64,000 bases of DNA, taken from assembly GCF_932526225.1 (NCBI RefSeq), contig NC_064037.1, forward strand, positions 3,056,996 through 3,120,995, given 5' to 3'. The translations under genes were made by a program, and so were the position numbers. Origin of the DNA: Nematostella vectensis (lineage: Eukaryota; Cnidaria; Anthozoa; Actiniaria; Edwardsiidae). Below are positions 52,801 to 64,000 of this stretch, piece by piece. Each line of letters begins with the position of its first letter. Positions within the stretch are counted from its first letter, which is position 1. Under the pieces are notes generated by a model. The model saw nothing but the letters and a program-made list of their open reading frames with translations, was not told the DNA's origin and searched no databases.

Positions 52801-54441
52801 GAAGTGCTTTTTTATGTCAATTTGAATACTAGCAATACCATCATCATTATGATTAGTCATTTTAATGGGATAAAAGATTTACTTATTGTTTGACATAAGC
52901 TCTAACAAGCTCTCTTTTAAGCCCCTTCCCTTTCCTTGAGAAGAAAAGAAAAACACACCATCTGGTAACAATTTTTTGCTTGTAAAACATACTGACCTGT
53001 CTGTGAGCATATCCAGGAAGGCACCAAATTTGGTACCTGGAAAAAACATAATTAGTTACTCCTGGTAAGTGTATGACAAGATTTAAAGTGCCACTACACA
53101 AAACCTACAGTATAACGGAGTGGTCACCTATACACAAACAGGACATGTTTGCCCAAATTGACCACACAAATGTAAGGAAAACATGAGGAGCATGCCAATC
53201 AACATGCCCTACCCCTATCCCTTCACAAACATACACTCACTTTGATTAAAGTAACGTGCAGCGTGTCCATCAAAGGCATCAAGGAACCCACTAATGACAT
53301 ACATGACGGCTGCCTTGACATGATCAGAAGGCATGTAGTAGAAGGATGCAAAAGCTAGAATAATTCTGAGATAACCTAGTGAAAAACAAACACCATCAAA
53401 ACAGAATACAGAAACTCAGTAAAACAGCCAGACGTTTCAACTCAATATGTCCAGGAATCAAACACAACCAAATGATTGGATTTTAAGGAAGCCTTTAAGG
53501 TTTTTAAGGAACGTTGTCCAATAACATGCCCTACTCCCTATTCACTATGTCTAGTCATTAGTGATTTTTGGATAATCAATAGGCCATTCCAGTAATAAGT
53601 TTGCACACGCATAACCATAGAAACCAACCTCAACTACCAGAATGCAGCGTGCCCTTTTAAAGCTAACATCAAACAAAGCGCGCACTGCATGCCGGTAGTT
53701 GAGGTAGGTTCCCATGGTGAGTGGGCACGCATGCTTATAGCTGGAATGGCCTATTGGCATGGAACAAGAAGTGAATTCGATTTTATCTTATAACTGAACA
53801 CAATCAAATGCAATCGAATTGTGGTTTCAGAAAGGGAGGGGTGGGGAGGGAGTGGCAACTTGGGTTTGACATGGACCCTACTTAAAAGGGGGGGGGTGAA
53901 TAGGGTTATGTAAATCCGCCGATCCGCAACATTTTTCGGGGCAAATCCGTGGATCCGCAGATATTTTTAGATCCGCATGGTTTGACAGATAAAAAATAGC
54001 ATCGATTGAAATTTATTTTAAATCCGAAATTCTACCGTCAAAGCAGTCAAAATCCGAAATCCGCGCCCAAATTGTCAACAGACCCGTGATCCGCCGTATT
54101 TCCAAAATCCGCCAATCTGCTTAAATAATCATCAAAATCCGTAATCCGTGAGCATTTCGGGGCCGGATCTGCCGATCCGCGAACCTATTCGCCCCCCCCC
54201 CCCCTTAAAATGCTATCTAAAGTGGGGCCAAGCACATCAACCACCCCTCCCCGTCCGCCACCTCTGTTGATCATTCGTTCGATTTATATTCGTTGGATCG
54301 AACAATTGAATATGACTCGGATAACCGACAAAGTGAAACATTCAGGACATCAGAAATACGAGCTGATAAATCTCGGGCTCGTGATTTATTATTAATCATC
54401 TTACCAATAAGGTTAGGAATGAAGAGAAAGACGCTGGTCAT
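49778..54441 (-). CDS. CDIPT: CDIPT, CDP-diacylglycerol-inositol 3-phosphatidyltransferase (phosphatidylinositol synthase)
   Basis: The enzyme joins CDP-diacylglycerol and myo-inositol into phosphatidylinositol in the ER membrane. Seven exons on the - strand, 54405-54441, 53241-53375, 52997-53036, 52481-52594, 52324-52399, 50065-50146 and 49778-49935, give exactly 213 residues, the length of the human enzyme. It starts MTSVFLFIPNLIGYLRI. The CDP-alcohol phosphotransferase signature D-x2-D-G-x2-A-R-x8-G-x3-D-x3-D is complete across exons 2-3 (LDAFDGHAAR ... GAFLDMLTD). Other matches are LDITSHWIH, IDLSGNYFLRVYY, CAGNELFFC and YVTAPICLLKQLVSVIQL. Hydrophobic segments fit a multi-pass protein. 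Intron 5 is swollen by a 2-kb minisatellite; intron 1 holds two short transposons. It is divergent from PCYT2, another phospholipid gene. Confidence 0.95.
50221..52310 (+). repeat. G/A-rich minisatellite with an 854-bp tandem duplication, in CDIPT intron 5
   Basis: Units of about 38-40 bp such as 'ggtgagggtgaaggaggaat' plus 'ggggtggggaatggaagga' are repeated about 50 times. In addition, 50235-51088 recurs at 51089-51942 with no difference that I can see; marker strings such as 'aaaaatggtgtgggaaac' are 854 bp apart. On the transcribed (-) strand the array is C/T-rich. Confidence 0.93.
53581..53752. mobile_element. 172-bp hairpin MITE in CDIPT intron 1
   Basis: The ends AGGCCATTCCAG and CTGGAATGGCCT are perfect inverted copies, and the inside also pairs (for example 'cctcaactacc' with 'ggtagttgagg'), so the whole element can fold. 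No coding content is present. Confidence 0.65.
53888..54204. mobile_element. 317-bp element with poly-G/poly-C ends in CDIPT intron 1
   Basis: The left end is a G run followed by TGAATAGG and the right end CCTATTCG followed by a C run, giving inverted termini. TTAAAA flanks both sides (53882-53887, 54205-54210), a probable 6-bp target duplication. The inside repeats 'aatccgc' and 'gatccgc' many times in both senses. Confidence 0.65.
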
Positions 54442-57156
<2,715 letters not shown>

Positions 57157-58284
57157 ATCGGGGTAATTGGAGTTACTGTATAGTGATTTGGTCTAATGGT
57201 ACAAAGCTGTAATTAGATACATTTTAACTGCTTTTTAGCCATGTTTTCTATAAATTGCCATTCTCTTGTAGAAATTGTTAAAATATTTCTCTTAGATGCA
57301 AAATATATTTAATATTCGATATATTAAATTGAAAAACAGATTGCAAGACCTATCGAATGTAGTACATTACCATAATTTATAAGAAAAGTAACACAAGACT
57401 GGCTTCAAGTCATATGTTATAAATGATATTTATTTATCTCTTTAGCTTTGAACTCAAAACTAATGATCTACAAAATGCTGTCAAGACTTGTTTTTTTAGT
57501 GTGGAGTAGGATTTAAATTTACAGTTAGATTTATAATTATTTGATGGGATAGAGGACAAAACTTCCAGACAACTTTTAAATATTGATTTTTCTGTAAAAG
57601 GTTGGGGATTAATAAAAGCAAATGCTATTCTGTGTTACTTAATTAAAGGTTGGCGTTTTCGTTAGCACCTGTGTATACTGTATGTACTTCATGGTTTTCT
57701 CAACATCCCTGGGGTTTTCTTTTTATAAGTGGAATCTCTTGGTATAATGATATATATTTCTGGTCCAGTCAACATTGAAATACATGTGAAATGAATATGT
57801 CATCCATTACTTATATCTTATTTTTTTAGTATGATTGTGATATTACATCAAGGTTCCACTGCATTTTTTTTTTTTAGAAAAAAACTTCCTAGTAAAGCTG
57901 TGCCATAGCAGGCCTCCAAATATTAGCGGGGCACGATACAGAAACAATAATTTAAGAAAACATTAGGGGTACCCTGCCCCACCCCTTGCTACAGTCCTGT
58001 AAATCACTAGTCTCTCACAATCCTTTGTTTTACCCCCTTTCCTTCTGTATTTTTTTAAAAATGAGTCATAGTTGTTCTACTGGGTTGATTAAAGCAGCTT
58101 ATAGAAGACACAATAAATTATGGTGTGCATTGTATGTGTATTTCACTTTCTTTTGTTGGAAATATCTGATAGAAATTACCAGTCTCCCTCGCCCCAGCCT
58201 TCTCCCAACCCTGGACAAGCAACTAACCCTCCCTCACGGGCTACCTGTGTTTTGGTCAGCGGTTCATCCGATGAAGAAGAAAAG
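57157..58284. other. PCYT2 3' flank and POLDIP2 upstream region
   Basis: No further gene is seen. AATAAA at 57611-57616, 455 bp after the PCYT2 stop, is a likely polyadenylation signal. The frame of POLDIP2 stays open upstream of its chosen start to an ATG at 58120, so a longer N-terminus is possible but lacks family resemblance. Confidence 0.45.
57611..57616 (+). other. Polyadenylation signal AATAAA, probably for PCYT2
   Basis: Canonical hexamer on the sense strand 455 bp after the stop codon; no closer match was noticed. Confidence 0.45.
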
Positions 58285-61200
58285 ATGTCTCGGCTGTTTG
58301 TTGTTTTCAGCGTGCGGCAATTTCGTCGACAATACTCGAGGTAAAAGCAATAAAAACGCAACTTATCTTTTTCTAGCTACCCTCCATTGATTATATGTTA
58401 CATTCCCCGTGTTTAGTAGCAGGCTGAGTGAAATCGGACGCTTTCAAGTTCCCAAAACCCAAGGAAAGTACGAAGGTGGCCAGGTAAAAAATATATCACG
58501 CAATGTGCTTGATCTTGTCTTCCTTTTAAATATCCCCACAGTATTAATTATTATTTTAGCACGGACCTCTATTAAGACATTTTCTGTAGATTTCTCAATA
58601 ATATGAAAGCCTTATGTCTAGACAATTTAACAATATTTGATTTGTAGTGTGAACTTACCTTATCATATATGACGAATCTTCTCCGTGAAGATTTTCTCAG
58701 CTGGATATTTCCGTTTTGAACGTGTTTGCGTTTTTTATTTGTCATTCACAGACGTTTTGTTCTCCATTCGATGACTATAATTACTCTCACCAAAGATTTG
58801 CTTTCATTGTGTTTTTCATTCATTACATCATTTAATTAAGAATTGCTTGACTTCAGTACTTACAAAAGTACAAAAATTTTGCTTCATGTCGCCCTCGAGT
58901 CCCTTATCAACTTCAATCATTCGTCCTATAATCTCAGATGCAACTCAGCTAATCTCCTGGTAGTTCCAAAATTAAAATGCAAAACTCTAGGGGACAGAGC
59001 GTTTGCTCATGGCGGTCCAGAACTGTGGAGCCAATTGCCGAGCTACATTAGCGGGAGGGGACTGAATCCATTTAAACAGACTATGAAGACACATTTGTTC
59101 TGCCAAGCCCACAATGTATAAAGTAGTCACAGTTATTAACAGGCTGTCTCACTAACTTCCGCCCGGTAGAATTCGACCAAAAATGCATTATCCCAAGAGT
59201 CTTGTTACTGAAAGCCTTTATCAAGTCTATTATCAAAATGGATTTTGTTTGGTTTAATTTTTGTTTTCCCGTTTGTAACAGGGCGTTGAATATTTCACTA
59301 TTCGACGGCCCTCGTAGCTTGTCTGAAATAAATGGTATCTAAAATAAATCCATTTCACGTACAAATTTATGGGTTTGTAGATATATTATAGTAGTTCAGC
59401 TTGCATCAAAGATTAGCTAGTTTTATTTTATTTTTGCTATGTACAGAACCATGTTTTCCACCATACCAAACACGCTTCGAACGAGAGTCCAAACTAGACC
59501 CATTTTAGAGCCTCGAATTGTAAAAGTGGGGCAGGGTTGAGCAATTATTCATAACTATCTTGTAAGATCAGTCACTAATTGTCACAAATCTGCAAAAAAC
59601 TGTGTACGTTTTGCTTATTAACAAAATTATGGCTAATTTTACAAGTGCATATTTCAATATAATCATGATCGGAAACAGTAGTTAAAAAGCTGGAACTAGT
59701 ACGCCACACAGGCCAAGTTTATATATTTCTTGCCCTCTAAAATATGCCGTGATATCTCTTTTACTATATTTTGCTCTTATGTGCCTTCTCAAACCAAACA
59801 CGGGTTATTATTTACCATGAATGATCATCTTTTCAAATCTATCTGACAGATGGTGTCCATTCGGACTCATTCTTTGAAGTCGCATTTGCAACGCAAATAC
59901 ATGCCGTTGATTGCAAGCCTTAATTTTGATGATATTAGTGACATATGGAATTCAAGGGGCTTTAATAAACGTCCTTTTGCTTTGTCGAAAACGTCCGCAG
60001 TCAATACTTGGTTGGTTCGTTCTCCCTCCTTTGCATGGAAGTGGCGCCATATTGCTGTTTGGTATGGTGGAAAACATGGTTCTGTACATAGCAAAAATAA
60101 AATAAAACTAGCTAATCTTTGATGCAAGCTGAACTACTATAATATATCTACAAACCCATAATTTGTACGTGAAATGGATTTATTTTAGATATCATTCAAG
60201 CGCCTATGTGCTTGATTTCATATTTCAGACGAGCTACGAGGGCCCTCGAATAGTGAAATATTCAACGGCCTGTTACACACGGGAAAACAAAAATTAAACC
60301 AAACAAAATCCATTTTGATAATAGACTTGATAAAGGCTTTCAGTAACAAGACTCTTGGGATAATGCATTTTTGGTCAAATTCTACTGGGCGGAAGTTAGT
60401 GAGACAGCCTGTTAATTTCTATTTAAGTTTTTGTCATCTCTGTCTTCATTTTATTTAGTGCTTTAGAATATGGAAACATAGTTTTACCGCTTTATAAATA
60501 ATTTTATTATTATTATTATTATTATTTTATTACAGTACTTAAGGGTGGAATACATGACATATATCAGCCCAGGCTGAGTTTTTAAGCCTTGGCTCAGTTT
60601 TCAGCCCGGTTGAAGGGGCTGGTATCCCCTGCAAATCCTTGTAAAATTGCCTGGGGGGAAATTAACAGCCCAGGCTGGCAAACTGGGTTAGGATTCTCAG
60701 CCCTGTTTAGCTAGTTGAAAATCACTACATACAGTAATCACATAATAATCTTGGGCTTGAAAACAATATAATCCAGATCCATGTAATATGTAGTGGACAG
60801 CAGAAACCCTTATTTCTGAAGAAAACATTTTGAAATACTTCTTATGGCTTATCAAGATGTCATGATGTTTCATATAGTTGCACATGTTAATATCCACAAA
60901 TGTATGTTCCAGCTTTTTCTTCATAAGATATTTGGTTATCGTGGAGTTGTTCTTTTCCCGTGGGTGGCAAGAGTTTATGACAGAGACAGAGAGGCAAAGG
61001 ATGATGAAAAGTAAGTAATAAAACTAGTAACTAGTGCTTAAAACAACTTCACAAGATTTTATGAGATCAAAAGATAAGGAATTTGAAATTCCATCTTATA
61101 CATTCACTAGCTCAGGATTTATAAGGACTTTACTTGTTCTATGTATAAACTCAGCATCTGTGTCATCAGGGTCATATACAGAATATTACCCAAAAAAAAT

Positions 61201-63983
61201 ATTGTTAAATGACATATTGTTTATAAAATCTTTAGATGCCATTCTATTTTACAGGAATTTTGAGGACAACTCTGGTTTCAACAATATAGGGAAAGAGTTA
61301 AAAGCAGATTTACAGACATATTACCAGACTTTGATAGACACAAGAGATTCACCTTTCATTGTAAGTTTTGTATATTTTTTGTCCTTGAAAACAGAAAACA
61401 TCAAATAAGATTTTTTTCTTGTACGCATTGTTTTAAGTTCTGCATTCTGTAAATTTCTTTCTCTACCCTGCATTGTGGACGCAGTGACCATTTGTGTGTG
61501 CTAGTCAAGAAATCAGGCAAAAAAATCAAGTTAAATTTTGGGAGTTGGAAAAAATTAAATAAGTAATTTACACGTATGTACATAGGGCCAGGAAGTACTA
61601 ATCAGACCACTAAATCCTCTCTTAATTTTTAACAGAGAACACAACCAGAAATTGTCACATTTCTTGGGCAAGAAAGAGACAATTCTCTGTACACAATCCC
61701 AGGTACTGAATGTGCATGGCCCTCTGTGCTATTTCTTGGTTCAGTTGGCATTGAAATTGGTATTTCAGTGATCACTATGATATCTACTGTATATCTTTGT
61801 TTTGTCCCAAAAAGTTTTGATCTCAAACCAAAACACTGAATAATGATGCACTGAATCTTGTAGTCATATCTGCGAAATTTCATCTTTATCTTATATTTAT
61901 TAATTCTTCAGGGCAGATGAGGTCTAGTTTGTTAAGACAAGAATTTTGCAGAGTTGAGTTGGATAAATTGGTGTTTTTATTGTAGGACTATTAAAGTCAT
62001 ATCATTTTTCAGGGTTGAGCTAAGCTTTACAAATGATAATGATTTTTGTTTTTTTCAGGGTTGGACTACGTTAGTCATTATTTAAGTCATTGTTTTTCAG
62101 GGTTCAGCTAAGCTTTACAAATGATAATGATTTTTTTTTTCAGGTTTGGACTACGTTAGTCATGAAGACATCCTACCATATATTATCAGTGATCCGTTCA
62201 CCAAGCCCATCAACCATGAGTTGTTTGATAAATTTCTCTCCCCCGAGCCAGGAAGAGGTAAGACATTGCAGTGCAAAAGAAATATAAGAAGGAATAAATT
62301 TTCCTTTATAAATAAAAGAAATAAAATTGCTGAGTACCATCCTTGCAGCTGGAATGCATAATGTGGTGGAGTTGAAGGTGCTGTACGTCTGCCGCCATAC
62401 AATCAGGGCTTCTGGAATTACGCGCTTGTGCGGAAGCACGTAATTTGGCTTTTTCCGCGTAATCCACAAATTTCCGCGTAATCTCGCGTAATTTGGCTAA
62501 ATTTTGAAAGACAATTTTGCACAGCTGATGTGTTCTTTTAGGGTTCTTACCTCTATTTCTCGTAAAAAAAAAGAGAGATATTCTTCGTAAGAGTGCGATA
62601 TTTCGAACTGAATTTCGAAAACAAATAAAATGACTAGGCGTTCTTTGCTAAACCGCGAAGGCCTAGGACTAATAATAAAATACCTTTTTTAATTGGCTGG
62701 TGGCTAGAAGCCAATGAAAACTTGCCTAAGATATTTTCACGCAAAAAAAATAACCTTTTCAAGTTATTTCCTGCTTTCCTTCGGTACAAAATGTAGTTTG
62801 GGCTTAACAGTTGATATTCCGTGTAATTTAGCGCATGATTCAGTAAAAAGTCCGGCAAAATTTTGATTTTTAAAGAAAAATGTATTGCAAAATCCCGCGT
62901 AATTTTGAGTTTTTCCCACGTAATTTCAGAAGCCCTGTACAATTGGTTTCTGTGGAAGAGTGGAGGAGATGGAGGGGGGGGGGGGGGGGGTGTAACTGGA
63001 GAGCACAGGGAAAGAAACAGAGTAAAGGCAAGAATCAACTAATCAACCTTTCAGTGGTGATGAGAGTCAAGCCACTACAGCAGAGTAGCACTCTGCCATT
63101 TTGCTACCCAAACTTCGGGGTTTTTCTTCAGCATTTATAAAAAATGACTGAGGTCTTCCAATAAAAATAATTCCAGTTCATAACTTAACCCATGACTACT
63201 GTATGTCTTTGTTTGTGTGGCTGGATTTTCAGTGCAGCTATGTGGAGGGAACAATGTCCAAGATTTTGAATGTTAGATTCTGATGTCTGTAAATGCTGAA
63301 CCCTCATTTTCTGTTGCCATGTGTTCCGTAGTCCCGCCGTTTACCTGCAAGGACTCCCTACAAGCCTGGCATGAGAAAAACCACAGATGGTTAGAACTTA
63401 CAGATGTACACCGTGAGACCACCAACCAGATCAGAGTAACAGTTATGCCCTTCTTTATGGGGGCTAAGGTGAGAAATGGTGCCTGTCTTTAATGGGGCTA
63501 AGGTGAGAAATGGTGCCTGTCTTTAATGGGGCTAAGATGAGAAATGGTGCCTGTCTTTAATGGGGCTAAGGTGAGAAATGGCGCCTTTCATTATAGGGGC
63601 TAAGGTGAGAAATGGGGTCTTACTTTATGGGGGCTAATGTGAGAAATGGTGCCTGTCTTTAATGGGGCTAAGGTGAGAAATGGTGCCTTTTATTATAGGG
63701 GCTAAGGTGAGAAATGGTGCCTTTCTTTATGGGGGCTAAGGTGAGAAATGGTATCTTTTTTATGGGGGCTAAGGTAAGTAATGGTCCCTTTCTTTATAGG
63801 GGCTACGGTGAGAAATGGTGTCTCTTTTGTGGGGCTAGTTATTAGGTGCCATTGCACTCACCTAATAAAAATGTTGTGAGGTGCCCAGATAGGCTATAAA
63901 AAAGACAGCACAGTTGTTAAGCTTGACATAAATGTATTCGCTATACTCTATTTCAGACAACACAGCCAAGCGCAAACTATTGG
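58285..63983 (+). CDS. POLDIP2: POLDIP2 (PDIP38), N-terminal part, gene continues past the window
   Basis: POLDIP2 is a mitochondrial/nuclear protein first found as a partner of DNA polymerase delta p50 and PCNA, and also linked to the mitochondrial ClpXP protease. Eight exons are visible: 58285-58340, 58417-58483, 60913-61010, 61255-61360, 61636-61702, 62144-62257, 63332-63468 and 63957-63983, 224 codons in frame. The first exon gives MSRLFVVFSVRQFRRQYS, an Arg-rich, acid-free presequence that suits mitochondrial import. Then come GRFQVPKTQGKYEGGQ, FGYRGVVLFPWVARVYDRD and YYQTLIDTRDSP (YccV/HspQ-like domain), GLDYVSHEDILPY, and AWHEKNHRWLELTDVHRETT leading into the ApaG/DUF525 domain (IRVTVMPFFMG). 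The last donor (TGG|GTAAGA) is 17 bp from the window edge. Intron 2 contains a LINE tail split by a fold-back element; intron 6 a hAT-like MITE; intron 7 a splice-donor minisatellite. Confidence 0.94.
58840..60537 (+). mobile_element. LINE 3' end, interrupted by a fold-back element
   Basis: An open frame at 58843-59121 reads YNLRCNSANLLVVPKLKCKT, GDRAFAHGGPELWSQLPSYI and FKQTMKTHLF, the usual C-terminus of CR1/Jockey-type LINE reverse transcriptases. The 3' untranslated part is cut at 59136 by the fold-back element and resumes at 60416, ending in 'gctttataaataatttta' plus an (ATT)n tail at about 60500-60535. It is a 5'-truncated copy in POLDIP2 intron 2, in the sense direction of the gene. 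Confidence 0.8.
59140..60411. mobile_element. 1.27-kb fold-back transposon with TTAA flanks
   Basis: Long inverted arms (59140-59472 and 60056-60411) start CAGGCTGTCTCACTAACTTC and match closely except for about 25 bp extra in the right arm ('gcgcctatgtgcttgatttc' region). TTAA flanks both ends (59136-59139, 60412-60415). TTAA target sites suggest a piggyBac-type origin, though the ends are CAGG and not the usual CCC. The 580-bp centre and its open frame (59850-60122) match nothing I recognise. It landed inside an older LINE 3' end. Confidence 0.75.
62404..62937. mobile_element. 534-bp hAT-like MITE in POLDIP2 intron 6
   Basis: Ends CAGGGCTTCTGGAATTACG and, inverted, CAGGGCTTCTGAAATTACG (right) bound the element. 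TACAAT flanks both sides (62398-62403, 62938-62943). CAGGG termini are usual for hAT elements, although an 8-bp duplication would be expected and only 6 bp match. Many 'cgcgtaat' motifs lie near both ends. No transposase is present. Confidence 0.7.
63469..63835 (+). repeat. 34-36-bp minisatellite carrying copies of the POLDIP2 exon 7 splice donor
   Basis: Ten extra copies of 'ggggctaaggtgagaaatgg' plus 'tgcctgtctttat' follow the real exon 7 end. The real exon reads TTTATGGGGGCTAAG before its GTGAGA donor, so the unit spans coding sequence and splice site. Nine copies keep the GT; one (63771-63780) reads AAGGTAAGTA, closer to the consensus than the authentic donor. Confidence 0.92.
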
Positions 63984-64000
63984 GTAAGAAAATTAAAGTA

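Noticed and set aside
59850-60122. 90-codon frame inside the TTAA fold-back as a transposase
   Set aside because: It lies half in the right arm, has no DDE-type or other recognisable motif and is too short.

Overview
The window looks like animal nuclear DNA, most likely from an early-branching metazoan. My best guess is an anthozoan cnidarian such as a sea anemone; this is an inference from gene style and repeat content, with no marker for a species. It is AT-rich, its genes are spliced with GT-AG introns, it has many short inverted-repeat transposons, and nearly every long intron or spacer holds its own minisatellite. I see no prokaryotic, organellar, CRISPR, rRNA or tRNA feature. Exon structures were joined by eye from splice signals, reading phase and remembered human relatives, so single boundaries could shift.

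Layout. (1) 1.5-7.9 kb, + strand: DPH1, first enzyme of diphthamide synthesis, ten exons recovered, first exon not found. (2) 8.5-9.1 kb: a fold-back element with 199-bp arms and a 15-bp target duplication; each arm carries a hammerhead ribozyme, as in Penelope-like retroelements. (3) 9.7-11.8 kb, - strand: BPNT2, the Golgi PAP phosphatase. (4) 12.2-18.4 kb, + strand: DLGAP5/HURP, a mitotic spindle protein, sharing a 384-bp CCAAT-rich divergent promoter with BPNT2. (5) 19.2-23.0 kb: a large minisatellite. (6) 24-25.4 kb: a decayed non-LTR retrotransposon.

(7) 26.5-47.7 kb, - strand: three tandem genes (A, B, C) for a four-pass membrane protein family, each with five coding exons and identical intron phases 0,0,1,0. 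They share a GxWSG motif before TM2 and a C-x6-C-x-C pattern in the second loop. The fold resembles MS4A/CD20-like and ENTREP (FAM189) proteins, but I cannot name an orthologue. Gene B has a long RD/YD-rich tail written by a 21-bp minisatellite. Large satellites fill intron 4 of genes A and C and intron 2 of gene C. This cluster is the least familiar coding part of the window.

(8) 49.8-54.4 kb, - strand: CDIPT, phosphatidylinositol synthase, complete at 213 aa. (9) 55.1-57.2 kb, + strand: PCYT2, the CTP:phosphoethanolamine cytidylyltransferase. CDIPT and PCYT2 are head-to-head across 630 bp, so two phospholipid-synthesis genes may share a promoter. (10) 58.3-64.0 kb, + strand: POLDIP2, running off the window; its intron 2 holds a LINE 3' end split by a TTAA-flanked 1.27-kb fold-back element.

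A recurring theme is minisatellites that grew from gene edges: one amplified the CDIPT stop-codon region, another the POLDIP2 exon 7 splice donor. The main non-routine signals are the paired hammerhead ribozymes, the four-pass gene cluster, the splice-donor minisatellite and a 42-bp-spaced E-box/CCAAT array near 34 kb.
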